A stretch of 64,000 nt of DNA from Comamonas sp. NLF-1-9 (GTDB taxonomy: Bacteria; Pseudomonadota; Gammaproteobacteria; Burkholderiales; Burkholderiaceae_C): assembly GCF_019195435.1 (NCBI RefSeq), contig NZ_CP078069.1:2046001-2110000 (forward strand). The letters are read 5' to 3'. The translations under genes and the position numbers were made by a program. The notes below the pieces were generated by a model. It was given only the letters and a program-made list of their open reading frames with translations. It ran no database searches and was not told the DNA's origin. This document shows, piece by piece, positions 24,812 through 36,293 of the stretch. Position 1 is the first letter of the stretch. Every line of letters starts with the position of its first letter.

Positions 24812-25581
24812 GGGCCGGCGGGTGTCTGGGCGGGCGCAGCAGCCGGGGCGTAGGCTTCGGGATCCAGGCGGCGCATTTCCGCCTCGATCCAGGTCTGCAC
24901 CTCGGCCATCAGTTCATCGGCCTTGCGCCCGCTGCTGGCGATGGGCTGGCCAATGGACACCTCGACCACGCCGGGCCGCTTGACGAAGCCGCTCTTGGGC
25001 CAGACCCGCCCCGAGGTGACGGCCACAGGCACCACAGGCACGCCGGCCTCGATCGCCAGACGCGCGCCGCTCACCATGTACTTGCCCGCCTGCCCGCGCG
25101 GCGTGCGCGTGCCCTCGGGGAACATCACCACCCAGATGCCCTGATCCAGCAGCCGCCGGCCCTGCTTGATGACGCGCACGAAGGCCCGCGTGGGGCTGCC
25201 GCGGTCGATGTGGATCATGTCCATGCAGGCCATGGACCAGCCGAAGAAGGGGATGTGCAACAGCTCGCGCTTGAACACATAGGCCACGCGCCGCGGCAGG
25301 ATGGCGGGCATCATGAAGGTCTCGTAGGCCGACTGGTGCTTGACGAGAATCACCGCGCCCTGCGCCGGGTCGGTCGGCAGATTCTCCAGCCCGCTGACGC
25401 GCCGGCGGATGCCCAGCAGCGGGCGGGCGCTGTCGGCCGCCAGCGCCAGCCAGGCGCGCGCCGGGCGGTAGGCGCCCCGGGGCCCGCCGCCGAAGGCGCG
25501 CACGAGCAGCACGGCGAGCGTGTAGGGGACGACCGTGACGACGAGCCACAGCATGTACAGGATGGAGCGGATCAGGGCCAT
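24808..25581 (-). CDS. plsC: 1-acyl-sn-glycerol-3-phosphate acyltransferase
   Basis: A 257-residue membrane enzyme that acylates lysophosphatidic acid to phosphatidic acid. One membrane segment lies at the N-terminus (SILYMLWLVVTVVPYTLAVL). The catalytic HX4(D/E) motif is in VKHQSAYET, motif II in FKRELLHIPFFGW, motif III is FPEGTRTPRGQ, and motif IV is VPVVPVAVTSG. Length and order are normal for the family. The C-terminal tail is alanine- and proline-rich. The gap upstream holds a cluster of palindromic repeats, so the promoter position is not clear. Confidence 0.93.
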   Translation of the reverse strand: MALIRSILYMLWLVVTVVPYTLAVLLVRAFGGGPRGAYRPARAWLALAADSARPLLGIRRRVSGLENLPTDPAQGAVILVKHQSAYETFMMPAILPRRVAYVFKRELLHIPFFGWSMACMDMIHIDRGSPTRAFVRVIKQGRRLLDQGIWVVMFPEGTRTPRGQAGKYMVSGARLAIEAGVPVVPVAVTSGRVWPKSGFVKRPGVVEVSIGQPIASSGRKADELMAEVQTWIEAEMRRLDPEAYAPAAAPAQTPAGP

Positions 25582-25612
25582 GGAGGTGTCTGTGATGGAA
25601 GCAGGCGCCGCT

Positions 25613-25752
25613 GGCCCTCACCCCTGCCCTCTCCCAAAGGGAGAGGGAGTTGCTCCTTCCCCCTGTGGGGGAAGCTTGGGATGGGGGCACGCCAGTGCAC
25701 TTTCTCAGCCGCGGCTGGCCCCCACCCCCGCCCTCCCCCAGTGGGGGAGGGA
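25613..25752. repeat. Cluster of CCCTCCCCC-type palindromes between plsC and glyS
   Basis: Three palindromes: CCCTCTCCCAAAGGGAGAGGG near 25628, CTTCCCCCTGTGGGGGAAGC near 25657, and CCCTCCCCCAGTGGGGGAGGG near 25731, with mirrored GGGATGGGGG and CCCCCACCCC flanks. They occupy most of the 212-base gap between glyS and plsC. I see no gene in the gap. Confidence 0.72.
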
Positions 25753-25793
25753 GTCAAACCGGGGTGCGGCCATTCAACCATCAACCCCCCGCC

Positions 25794-27953
25794 TCACGCC
25801 GCCAGCCGCGACAGATCGGCCACGCGGTTCATCGCGTCGTGCAATTGCTGCAGCAGGCCCAGGCGGTTGGCACGCAGCTCGGCCTCTTCGGCGTTGACCA
25901 TCACGTGCTCGAAGAAGGCGTCGACCGGTGCGCGCAGCCCCGCCAGGGTCTTGAGGCTGGCGGTGTAGTCGCCCTGCTCGAACTGCGCGCCGGCCTGCGG
26001 GGCGATGGTTTGCAGCGCGCCGTAGAGGTCTTTTTCGGCCGCCTCGACGAGCAGTTCGGGCTTGACCCGGGGCTCTACCCCGTCGGCCTTTTTCAGTATG
26101 TTGGTCACGCGCTTGTTCGCCGCCGCCAGCGCCTGGGCCTCGGGCAGGGCGGCGAAGGCGCGCACCGCATCCAGGCGCGGCGCCACCTGGGCCAGCAGCG
26201 CCGGGCGCAGCGAGAGCACCGCGTCCACCTCTTGCGCGCCGTAGCCTTGGTCGCGCAGGCTGCCGGAGAGGCGCTCGTAGATGAAGCTGGAGAGCGGCTC
26301 GGAAATATCGGTGATTTTGGACTCGAACGCAGGCTGGGCGTGCGCCAGCAGCTCTGGTAAAGAGAGCGGAAGATGCTTTTCGACCAGCATGCGGATCACG
26401 CCCAGCGCGTGGCGGCGCAGCGCGAAGGGGTCGCGGTCGCCCGTGGGCGGGTTGCCGGTGCCGAACATGCCGACCAGGGTTTCCAGCTTGTCGGCCAGCG
26501 CCACCACCACGCCGACGGTTTCGCGCGGCAGGCTGTCACCGGCGAAGCGCGGCTTGTAGTGGTCTTCGATGGCGTGCGCCACCTCGTCGGGCAAGCCGTC
26601 GTTGACGGCGTAGTACGCGCCCATGATGCCCTGCAGCTCGGGGAACTCGCCGACCATGTCGGTCACCAAGTCGGTCTTGGCGAGCAGCGCGGCGTTGTCG
26701 ATGCAGGTCAGCAGCCAGTCTTCAGCGATCTCGCCCTCGGGCGTTTGCAGCAGTGCGTTGGCGTGCGTCAGATGCGCAAAGAGCTGGCTGCCCACGGCCT
26801 TGGCGATGGCGCGCACGCGCGCTACGCGCTCGCCCTGGGTGCCGAGCTGGTTGTGATAGACCACCTTGGCCAGCTCGGGCACGCGGCTGGCGAGCGTTTT
26901 CTTGCGGTCCTGGTCGAAGAAGAATTTGGCGTCCGCCAGGCGCGGGCGCACCACGCGCTCGTTGCCTTCGATGACCGCGCTGGCGTCATCCGGGCGGATG
27001 TTGCTCACGACGAGGAAGCGGTTGGTCAGCTTGCCCGCACCGTCGAGCAGCGGAAAGTACTTCTGGTTGGCCTTCATCGTGAGGATCAGGCACTCCTGCG
27101 GCACGGCGAGGTACTCGGCGTCGAACTGGCAGGTGAGCACGTTCGGGCGCTCGACCAGCGCGGTGACCTCGTCGAGCAGCGCCGCGTCCTCGATCGCCTG
27201 CGCGCCGCCGCCCACAGCCTGCGCGGCGGCGGCGAGCTGGCGCGCGATCTCGGCGCGGCGCTCGGCAAAGCTCGCGATCACCGCGCCTTCATGGTGCAAC
27301 TGGCGCGCGTAGCTGTCGGCGTTCGTCAGCGTGATCGGGTCTTTTGCCGCCTCGAAGCGGTGCCCGTGCGTGGTGCGCCCCGCCGCCAGGCCCAGCGCGC
27401 TGACGGGCACGACCTCGCTACCATGCAGCGCCACCAGCCCATGCGCCGGGCGCACGAAGTGCACGCTGCTCCAGCCGTCTTCGAGCTGGTAGCGCATGAG
27501 CTTGGGAATCGGCAGCCTGGCAATCGCCTCGTCGAGCGCCTTCTGCAAGCCCTCGGCCAGCATCACGCCGGTGAGCGTGGCGCGCAGGTGCAGCACCTCG
27601 GCCTTGCCATCGTGCACGCGCTCGAGGCCGGCCACGGCAGACGCATCGGCGCCCAGCGCCGCAAGCTTCTTGAGCAGCGCGGGCGTGGCCTGGCCGTCGG
27701 CGGTCAGGCCCACGGAGGCGGGCATGAGCTTGTGCGACACCGCCTGGTCCTCGGCCTGCGCGCGCACATCGCTGACATGCACCGCCAGGCGCCGGGGCGT
27801 GGCGTAGGCCGTGGACTGCGCGGCGGCGCCGGCAAGCCCCTGCGCCTTGAGTTGCGCAAAAAGCACGTCGGCGAATGCATCGCCCAATTGGCGCAAGGCC
27901 TTGGGGGGCAGTTCTTCGACGAAGAGTTCGACAAGCAAGGAGGCGGTATTCAT
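25794..27953 (-). CDS. glyS: Glycyl-tRNA synthetase beta subunit
   Basis: A 719-residue subunit of the heterotetrameric glycyl-tRNA synthetase, which charges tRNA-Gly together with GlyQ. It starts LLVELFVEELPPKALRQLGDAF, the diagnostic N-terminus, and has the blocks ATPRRLAVHVSDV, MRYQLEDGWSSVHFVRPAHGLV, QECLILTMKANQKYFPLLD and the HD-like region with FAHLTHANALLQTPEGEIAEDWLLTCIDNA. The C-terminal anticodon-binding part ends with the usual FEHVMVNAEEAELRANRLGLL. The start is ATG 27953; the frame runs on upstream through a repeat without coding character. Confidence 0.96.
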   Translation of the reverse strand: MNTASLLVELFVEELPPKALRQLGDAFADVLFAQLKAQGLAGAAAQSTAYATPRRLAVHVSDVRAQAEDQAVSHKLMPASVGLTADGQATPALLKKLAALGADASAVAGLERVHDGKAEVLHLRATLTGVMLAEGLQKALDEAIARLPIPKLMRYQLEDGWSSVHFVRPAHGLVALHGSEVVPVSALGLAAGRTTHGHRFEAAKDPITLTNADSYARQLHHEGAVIASFAERRAEIARQLAAAAQAVGGGAQAIEDAALLDEVTALVERPNVLTCQFDAEYLAVPQECLILTMKANQKYFPLLDGAGKLTNRFLVVSNIRPDDASAVIEGNERVVRPRLADAKFFFDQDRKKTLASRVPELAKVVYHNQLGTQGERVARVRAIAKAVGSQLFAHLTHANALLQTPEGEIAEDWLLTCIDNAALLAKTDLVTDMVGEFPELQGIMGAYYAVNDGLPDEVAHAIEDHYKPRFAGDSLPRETVGVVVALADKLETLVGMFGTGNPPTGDRDPFALRRHALGVIRMLVEKHLPLSLPELLAHAQPAFESKITDISEPLSSFIYERLSGSLRDQGYGAQEVDAVLSLRPALLAQVAPRLDAVRAFAALPEAQALAAANKRVTNILKKADGVEPRVKPELLVEAAEKDLYGALQTIAPQAGAQFEQGDYTASLKTLAGLRAPVDAFFEHVMVNAEEAELRANRLGLLQQLHDAMNRVADLSRLAA

Positions 27954-27971
27954 GTCATTTGATTCTGTAGG

Positions 27972-28064
27972 GCTCCTTCCCCCTGTGGAGGAAGGTGGGG
28001 ATGGGTGGCGTCTTGCCCGCCGGGCCGCTGCCCCCACCCCTGCCCTCCCCCAAAGGGGGAGGGA
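27972..28064. repeat. Palindrome pair (REPIN-like) between glyQ and glyS
   Basis: CTTCCCCCTGTGGAGGAAGG at about 27974-27993 and CCCTCCCCCAAAGGGGGAGGG at about 28043-28063, in opposite orientation, with mirrored inner flanks (GGGGATGGG and CCCCCACCCC). It lies between glyQ and glyS, which should be co-transcribed, so it would be part of their mRNA and may modulate the relative amounts of the subunits. Confidence 0.72.
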
Positions 28065-28072
28065 GAAAAATA

Positions 28073-29011
<939 letters not shown>

Positions 29012-29077
29012 GGCGTTTCGTGGGTGCGGCGGGGCGCACGCGGAAAGGGGGATTTTAGGGGGCGGGCGTTTCCTCTT

Positions 29078-29846
29078 CTCCCTCCCCCTCTGGGGGAGGG
29101 TTGGGGTGGGGGCCCGCGGCGATGAATATTTCAAAGCCGTGTGCTTCTTGCGAGGGCCGTCGGCCGCGTCTGGCCCCGGCGGGCGACTCACTTTTCTTGC
29201 TTCGCCAAGAAAAGTAAGCAAAAAAAAGGCGACCCCACGCCCGCGACCCCTGCGCTGCGCTTCGGGGCAAACCTGCGCCGTCTCGCTTGCACGGTGCGCC
29301 GCATAACTCACTACGCGCCAAGGCGCTGCGTTCGGACAAACGCGGCAAGTCAGTCAACAAGGCATGCGCGCTTCGACGCGCATGCTCACCGCGCAAACGA
29401 GCCGTCGCAGGCGCAGCCGAGGGGATGGAGGAGCGGGTGTGCGAGGCGCACTAGAGCTTCGCAAAGCGCGGGCCGGTACCCGATCCCGCACCCTAGCCCC
29501 TCTGGCCGTGCCGAGGCGCGCAGCCGGTGCGGTGCGCAGGTGCGCCGGAGGACGCACCTGCTTCGTGAACTGACTTGCCGCGTTTGTCCGAACGCAGCGC
29601 CGCAGGCGCGAAGTGAGTTACGCGGCAGCACCGCAGCGGCGAGCACCGCAGGTTGCCCGTAGCGCAGCGAAGGGACACGGACAGCGGGGTCGCCTTTTCT
29701 TTGCTTACTTTCTTTTGGCGAAGCAAAAGAAAGTGAGTGCGCCGCCGGGCGCATGTCCCGGCCAGCAGCGTTTGCAAGAAGCAAACGGCTTTGAATCATT
29801 CATCGCCGCTGGCCCCCACCCCAACCCTCCCCCAGAGGGGGAGGGA
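29078..29846. repeat. Long inverted-repeat element, copy A (about 770 bp)
   Basis: The 893-base gap between lpdA and glyQ is almost filled by this element. Its ends are CTCCCTCCCCCTCTGGGGGAGG and its mirror. The left arm (to about 29400) and right arm (from about 29530) are imperfect reverse complements: GCGGCGATGAATATTTCAAA at the left matches GATTCATCGCCGC-type sequence at the right, and GGCGACCCC matches GGGGTCGCC. Each arm has a hairpin with a six-base loop: ACTTTTCTTG-CTTCGC-CAAGAAAAGT at 29190-29215 and ACTTTCTTTTG-GCGAAG-CAAAAGAAAGT at 29707-29734. Open frames of 60-140 codons exist inside on both strands but show no domain or coding character. A second copy lies at 43359-44137. Confidence 0.8.
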
Positions 29847-29904
29847 ACAAATCGGAGCCCCACCCCGAAGGGGGGAGAAAAGGCCCGACGCGCAGAAACC
29901 AAGG
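29847..29904. other. Short gap with one more G/C palindrome
   Basis: Between the element and the lpdA stop there is CCCCACCCCGAAGGGGGGAG, a partial palindrome of the same family. I see nothing else. Confidence 0.4.
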
Positions 29905-31299
29905 TCAAATGTGCAGCGAATGCCCCAGCGCCCGCATCGCCGCTTCCTGCACTGCCTCGCCCAGCGTCGGGTGCGCGTGGATGGTCCCCGCCACGTCCTC
30001 CAGCCGCGCGCCCATTTCGATAGACTGGCCAAACGCCGCGGAAAGTTCGGAGACGCTGCGGCCTACCGCGTGCCAGCCGATGATGACGTGGTCGCTCTTG
30101 CGCGCTAGCACGCGCACGAAGCCGCCCTCGGCGCCCAGGGTCATGGCGCGGCCATTGGCGGCGAAGGGAAAGCTTGCCTCCACGGTTTCGACGCCGGCGG
30201 CGCTCGCTTCCTGCGCGGTCAGGCCGGTGATGACGACCTCGGGGTCGGTGAAGCACACCGCGGGGATGGCCATGGGCTCAAAGCGCCGCGGTTTGCCCGC
30301 GATCTGCTCGGCCACGCACTCGCCCTGGGCCATGGCGCGGTGCGCCAGCACCGGCTCGCCAGTGACGTCGCCAATCGCCCAGACCTTGCGCATGGAGGTG
30401 GCGCAGTGCGCGTCGATCGCGATCGCGCGGCCGTTCATGGTGAGTTGCAGGCTTTCGATGCCAAAGCCGGTGGCGCGCGGACGCCGGCCGACGGCGACGA
30501 GCACCTTGTCCGCCGGCAGCGCGAATTCGTCGGCGTTGGCGTTGCGCACGTGCACGCCGTTCTTGGCGTCGTAGCCGGCCACGCTGCAGCCCAGGTGCAG
30601 CACCACGCCGGCCTTCTTCAGGCTGTCGAGCACGGGTTTGGTCAGCGCCTCGTCGTAGCGCGGCAGGATGTCGGGCGCGGCTTCGACCACGGTGACCTCG
30701 GTGCCGAGCTTGCGGTAGGCAAAGCTCAGCTCCAGGCCGATGTAGCCCGCGCCTACGACCACAAGGCGCCTGGGCAGCTCGGTGGGCGAGAGCGCGTCGG
30801 TCGAAGACCAGATCGCACCGCCAAAGGGCATGCTGGGCAGGGCGACGGGCTCGGAGCCGGTGGCGATGAGCAGGTGCTCGCAGCGCACGCGCACCGCTTC
30901 GCCTTCGAGCTGCACCACGGCGGTCTTGCCGTCTTCGACCGTGGCCCAGCCGTGCAGCACTTGCACGCCGGCCTTGCGCAGGAGCGCGCCCACACCCGAG
31001 GTCAGGCGCTTGACGATGCCGTCCTTCCAGCGCACGGTTTGTGCCAGGTCGAGCGCAGGCTCGCTCACGCGTATGCCCATGGGCGAGTTGCCCGCGGCCT
31101 GCAGGCGCGCCTGCTCGAAGTCGTGCGCTGCGTGGATCAGCGCCTTCGATGGAATGCAGCCGATGTTCAGGCAGGTGCCGCCCAGGCTCGCGCCTTCGGC
31201 CAGCACCGTGGGCACGCCGAGCTGCCCAGCACGGATTGCCGCAACATAGCCGCCGGGGCCGCCGCCGATGACCAGCAGTTTGGTGGAAATTTCCTTCAT
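29905..31299 (-). CDS. lpdA: Dihydrolipoyl dehydrogenase (E3) of the branched-chain complex
   Basis: A 464-residue flavoenzyme that reoxidises the lipoyl groups of the dehydrogenase complex with NAD+. The FAD site is [20 protein letters not shown], the redox disulfide is [13 protein letters not shown], the NAD site is [20 protein letters not shown], the second FAD motif is KVWAIGDV, and the interface domain ends with the catalytic [13 protein letters not shown]. The start is ATG 31299. It closes the operon E1 alpha, E1 beta, E2, E3, which indicates a dedicated branched-chain E3 (Bkd type) rather than the housekeeping enzyme. Confidence 0.94.
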   Translation of the reverse strand: MKEISTKLLVIGGGPGGYVAAIRAGQLGVPTVLAEGASLGGTCLNIGCIPSKALIHAAHDFEQARLQAAGNSPMGIRVSEPALDLAQTVRWKDGIVKRLTSGVGALLRKAGVQVLHGWATVEDGKTAVVQLEGEAVRVRCEHLLIATGSEPVALPSMPFGGAIWSSTDALSPTELPRRLVVVGAGYIGLELSFAYRKLGTEVTVVEAAPDILPRYDEALTKPVLDSLKKAGVVLHLGCSVAGYDAKNGVHVRNANADEFALPADKVLVAVGRRPRATGFGIESLQLTMNGRAIAIDAHCATSMRKVWAIGDVTGEPVLAHRAMAQGECVAEQIAGKPRRFEPMAIPAVCFTDPEVVITGLTAQEASAAGVETVEASFPFAANGRAMTLGAEGGFVRVLARKSDHVIIGWHAVGRSVSELSAAFGQSIEMGARLEDVAGTIHAHPTLGEAVQEAAMRALGHSLHI

Positions 31300-31318
31300 G
31301 TTCTCTTGCCTCCCGCGG

Positions 31319-32617
31319 TCATTCGATGAAAAGCAGCGCCGGGGCTTCCAGCAGGCCGCGCACGGCCTGGATGAAGCGCGCCGCATCCATGCCGTCGACC
31401 ACGCGGTGGTCGAACGATGAAGACAGGTTCATCAACTGGCGCGCCACGACTTGCCCCTCGCGGATCATCGGGCGCTCGACGATGCGGTTGACGCCGACGA
31501 TGGCGACCTCGGGATGGTTGATCACAGGCGTGCTGACCACGCCGCCCAGCGGGCCCAGGCTGGTGAGCGTGATGGTGGAGCCGGAGAGCTCCTCGCGCGG
31601 CGCCTTGCCGCTGCGCGCGCCCTCGGCAATGCGCACGATGCCGGCGGCGCAGGCCCACAAGTCCATGCCCTCGGCATGGCGCAGCACGGGCACCATCAGG
31701 CCACCGTCGGTCTGGGTAGCCACGCCCAGGTGCACTGCCTCGTAGCGCGTGACCACGCCCGCGTCGTCGTCAAAGCGCGCATTGATCTGCGGGAAGTCGC
31801 GCAGCGCCACCACCATGGCCCGGATCAGAAAGGGCAGCAACGTGAGCTTGCCGCGCGTGGCGCCGTGCAGCCGGTTCAGACGCGCGCGCAGGGCTTCGAG
31901 TTCGGTGACGTCCACCTCCTCGACGTAGCTGAAGTGCGGGATGCGGCGCTTGGCCTCCTGCATCTTCTGCGCGATCTTGCGCCGCAAGCCGATGACGGGA
32001 ATGTCTTCTTCACCGTAGCGCTCCACGTAGATGGAGCCGCCCGCCGCCTGGGCGCCGCCGCGTGCGGCATAAGCATCCAGGTCTTCGTGCAGGATGCGCC
32101 CGGCCGGGCCGCTGCCGGCCACCAGGCGCAGCTCTATGCCCATGTCCAGCGCGCGCTGGCGCACCGAGGGGGCGGCGAGCGGGCGCTCGCCTTCCTTGCG
32201 TGGCACGCGTGCGGCGGCCGCGCGCGCCGGAGCAGGGGCAGCTTTTTTCGGCGTTGCGGCGGGTGCGGGTGGCGCAACGGGGGCCGCCACCGGAGCAGGG
32301 GCCGCCACGGCAGCAGGGGCCGCTGCTGGCACGGGCGCCGCAGCGGCCTCTTCTCCCTCCTTGAAATTGCCTTCGCCCTCGACCTCCAGGCGCACCAGCT
32401 CGGCGCCTACGGCGAGCACGTCGCCCACCTTGCCGCCCAGTTGCAAGACCTTGCCGTGCATGTGGCAGGGCACTTCCACAGAGGCCTTGTCTGTCATGAT
32501 GTCGGCGATGACCTGGTCTTCGGCAACCGCGTCGCCTTCCTTCACGTGCCAGGCGGCGATTTCCACTTCGGCAATGCCCTCGCCGATGTCGGGCACGCGG
32601 ATGATGTAAATACCCAT
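31319..32617 (-). CDS. bkdB: Branched-chain 2-oxoacid dehydrogenase E2 (acyltransferase)
   Basis: A 432-residue E2 core subunit that transfers the acyl group from E1 to coenzyme A. Residues 1-80 form one lipoyl domain with the lipoylated lysine at Lys44 in [12 protein letters not shown] long alanine-proline linker follows (about 85-140), then a subunit-binding domain ([13 protein letters not shown]) and the catalytic domain ending with [14 protein letters not shown], the HxxxDG active site. I prefer ATG 32617 because GGAGG lies seven bases upstream; an ATG at 32623 is too close to it. It overlaps neither neighbour; E1 beta ends three bases before. Confidence 0.92.
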   Translation of the reverse strand: MGIYIIRVPDIGEGIAEVEIAAWHVKEGDAVAEDQVIADIMTDKASVEVPCHMHGKVLQLGGKVGDVLAVGAELVRLEVEGEGNFKEGEEAAAAPVPAAAPAAVAAPAPVAAPVAPPAPAATPKKAAPAPARAAAARVPRKEGERPLAAPSVRQRALDMGIELRLVAGSGPAGRILHEDLDAYAARGGAQAAGGSIYVERYGEEDIPVIGLRRKIAQKMQEAKRRIPHFSYVEEVDVTELEALRARLNRLHGATRGKLTLLPFLIRAMVVALRDFPQINARFDDDAGVVTRYEAVHLGVATQTDGGLMVPVLRHAEGMDLWACAAGIVRIAEGARSGKAPREELSGSTITLTSLGPLGGVVSTPVINHPEVAIVGVNRIVERPMIREGQVVARQLMNLSSSFDHRVVDGMDAARFIQAVRGLLEAPALLFIE

Positions 32618-32619
32618 GT

Positions 32620-33663
32620 TCATGCCTCCACTGCGCGCTTGAGGGCGGCGCCGACGCGCGCCGGGCCGGGGAAATACGCCCATTCCTGGGCATGCGGGTA
32701 GGGCGTGTCCCAGCCGCAGACGCGCTCGATCGGCGCTTCCAGGTGGTAGAAGCAGTGCTCCTGCACCAGCGCGCTGAGCTCGGCGCCAAAGCCGCTGGTG
32801 CGCGTGGCCTCGTGCACCACGACGCAGCGCCCGGTCTTCCTGACCGATTCGACGATGGTCTCCAGATCCAGCGGCCAGATGGAGCGCAGATCGATGATCT
32901 CGGCGTCGATGCCGGTGTCGATCGCGGCGCGCTCGGCCACCCAGACCATGGTGCCGTAGGTCAGCACGGTGACCGCCTTGCCCGGGCGAAAGATGGCCGC
33001 GCTCTCCAGCGGCACCTTGTAATAGCCCTCGGGCACCTTGCCCATGTCGTGCTTGGACCAGGGTACGACCGGCTGGTCGTGGCGGCCGTCGAACGGGCCG
33101 TTGTACAGGCGCTTGGGCTCCAGGAAGACGACCGGGTCTTCGCTCTCGATGGAGGCGATCAACAGGCCCTTGGCGTCGTAGGGGTTGCTCGGCATCACCG
33201 TGCGAATGCCGCAGATGTGGGTGAACACCGCTTCGGGGCTCTGGCTGTGCGTCTGCCCGCCGTAGATGCCGCCGCCGCAGGGCATGCGTATCACCATGGG
33301 CGCGGCGAAGTCGCCGGCCGAGCGGTGGCGCAGGCGCGCGACCTCGGAGACGATCTGGTCCATGGCCGGGTAGAAGTAGTCGGCGAACTGGATCTCGACC
33401 ACGGGCTTGAGGCCGTAGGCGGCCATCCCCAGGGCCGTGGCCACGATGCCCGATTCGGAAATCGGCGCGTCAAAGCAACGCGTCTTGCCGTACTTGGCCT
33501 GCAGGCCTTCGGTGACGCGAAACACGCCGCCGAAGTAGCCCACGTCCTCGCCGTAGACGACCACGTCCTCGTCGCGCCCCATCATCACGTCGTGCGCCGA
33601 GCGCAGCGCCTGCACCATGGTCATGGGCACGCTTGCGCCCGGGGTTTGCTCTTGTGTGCTCAT
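32620..33663 (-). CDS. bkdA2: Branched-chain 2-oxoacid dehydrogenase E1 beta subunit
   Basis: A 347-residue transketolase-like subunit. Visible family blocks are VVVYGEDVGYFGGVFRVTEG with the catalytic glutamate, SESGIVATALGMAAYGLKPV, EIQFADYFYPAMDQIVSEVA, RMPCGGGIYGGQTHSQSPE and VVHEATRTSGFGAELSALV. This sequence type is closer to branched-chain than to pyruvate dehydrogenase E1 beta. It starts a few bases after E1 alpha and is followed by E2. The role is oxidation of the 2-oxoacids derived from valine, leucine and isoleucine. Confidence 0.92.
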   Translation of the reverse strand: MSTQEQTPGASVPMTMVQALRSAHDVMMGRDEDVVVYGEDVGYFGGVFRVTEGLQAKYGKTRCFDAPISESGIVATALGMAAYGLKPVVEIQFADYFYPAMDQIVSEVARLRHRSAGDFAAPMVIRMPCGGGIYGGQTHSQSPEAVFTHICGIRTVMPSNPYDAKGLLIASIESEDPVVFLEPKRLYNGPFDGRHDQPVVPWSKHDMGKVPEGYYKVPLESAAIFRPGKAVTVLTYGTMVWVAERAAIDTGIDAEIIDLRSIWPLDLETIVESVRKTGRCVVVHEATRTSGFGAELSALVQEHCFYHLEAPIERVCGWDTPYPHAQEWAYFPGPARVGAALKRAVEA

Positions 33664-33666
33664 GGC

Positions 33667-35187
<1,521 letters not shown>

Positions 35188-35502
35188 ATGCCTACCAAAA
35201 CCAAATCCGAAACCGCCCGCACGACCGAAGGCGAACTCGAGCGCCTGGTTGGCGATCTGCGCGAGCTGCTGGCCAGCAAGGATCTGGACGACATCCCGGC
35301 GATCAAGCAGGTGCGCCAGCGCCTGGAAGACGGCGTGCAGAGCGTGCGCGACGCCACGGTGCGCGCCGCCCAGGACACCGCGCAGCGCGCGATGGACGCC
35401 GCCCGCGCCGCAGACAGCTACGCCCACGACGAGCCCTGGCGCGTGGCCAGCGCCGCGCTGGCCGTGGGTGCGCTGGTGGGCTTTTTGCTGGCGCGCCGCT
35501 GA
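35188..35502 (+). CDS. yqjD: YqjD/ElaB-type membrane-anchored ribosome-associated protein
   Basis: A 104-residue protein of the DUF883 family. The first 75 residues are polar and helical (ELERLVGDLRELLASKDLDD), the last 20 form a membrane anchor ending in VGALVGFLLARR, the family tail. In E. coli, YqjD and ElaB bind stationary-phase ribosomes at the membrane. The start has GAAAGG upstream. The two following genes complete the yqjD-yqjE-yqjK order, which supports the name. Confidence 0.87.
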   Translation: MPTKTKSETARTTEGELERLVGDLRELLASKDLDDIPAIKQVRQRLEDGVQSVRDATVRAAQDTAQRAMDAARAADSYAHDEPWRVASAALAVGALVGFLLARR

Positions 35503-35528
35503 GTACGCCTGCCGACGGCGTGCCGCGC

Positions 35529-35927
35529 ATGAACTGGACTGCCTTGCTGGGTCTCGATGGGCTTGCGGCGCACTGGCGCCGACGCCTGGGCGAAGCCGCT
35601 GCCGCCGGCCACGACCGGCTGGCGCTGGCCCGGCTGGAATGGGCCGAGCAGCGCCACTATCTGTGGCGGCTGGCGCTGCTGCTGGTGCTGCTGGGTGCGC
35701 TGGCGCTGGGCACTCTGCTGTTCCTGTCGCTGGCGGTGCTGGTGCAGTACTGGGATACGCCGCAGCGCAGCGTCGTGGCCTGGCTGCTGGTGCTGGCCTG
35801 GGCGCTGGCCTGCGCGGCCCTGCTGCTGGCCTTGTATTTCACCGCGCGCCATGTGCGCCAGCTGTTTGCCCTCACGCGCCATGAACTCGCGCAGGACTGG
35901 CAGGCCTTGCGGGAGCAACTGCCATGA
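35529..35927 (+). CDS. yqjE: YqjE-type inner-membrane protein (holin-superfamily III-like)
   Basis: A 132-residue protein with two strong membrane segments, about residues 46-72 (LWRLALLLVLLGALALGTLL) and 84-107, and a polar helix before and after. This is the architecture of YqjE, DUF1469. Function is unknown. It starts at ATG 35529, 27 bases after yqjD, and its last bases overlap the next gene by four. Confidence 0.8.
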   Translation: MNWTALLGLDGLAAHWRRRLGEAAAAGHDRLALARLEWAEQRHYLWRLALLLVLLGALALGTLLFLSLAVLVQYWDTPQRSVVAWLLVLAWALACAALLLALYFTARHVRQLFALTRHELAQDWQALREQLP

Positions 35928-36229
35928 AGCGTCCCCTGCCCCGTACGGCCGAGCAGCAGCAGTTGATCGATCGCATCACCGCGCAGCGCGCGCGCTGGCG
36001 CCAGCGCCGCCAGGACCGCCGCGAACAGCGTGCCGCCGGCGCCGGCCTGCGCGCGGTGGCCGCAGGTGCGCGGGCTTCCGAGCCGCTGCTCACCCGCGTG
36101 GGCGGCTTTGCTCGTCAGCATCCGCTGGCCGTGGCGGGCGTGCTCGCCGCGCTGGCCGTGGCCGGGCCCCGGCGCCTGGCGCGCTGGGCCTCGGTGCTGC
36201 TGCCGCTGGTGCTGCAACTGCGCCGCTGA
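35924..36229 (+). CDS. YqjK-like small basic protein
   Basis: A 101-residue basic protein. The N-terminal half is rich in arginine and glutamine (AEQQQLIDRITAQRARWRQ), followed by a hydrophobic stretch near residues 70-95. This matches YqjK-like proteins only weakly; the assignment rests on the position behind yqjD and yqjE and the ATGA overlap. Function is unknown. Confidence 0.7.
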   Translation: MKRPLPRTAEQQQLIDRITAQRARWRQRRQDRREQRAAGAGLRAVAAGARASEPLLTRVGGFARQHPLAVAGVLAALAVAGPRRLARWASVLLPLVLQLRR

Positions 36230-36243
36230 GTGCGGCGCGTCTT

Positions 36244-36269
36244 TTTGACCGACTGGTTTGACCGACTGG
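36244..36269. repeat. Tandem duplication of a 13-base unit
   Basis: TTTGACCGACTGG occurs twice in direct tandem in the 64-base convergent gap between the YqjK-like gene and fabB. It has no pairing partner strong enough to be called a terminator. Confidence 0.7.
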
Positions 36270-36293
36270 TGAAGGCGCGGCGCGCTCGGGGCT

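Noticed and set aside
29386..29799. Open frames in the long inverted-repeat elements (similar ones near 43572-44229)
   Set aside because: Related frames occur on both strands and in both copies because of the inverted arms; no motif, no ribosome site, and frame is not preserved between copies.
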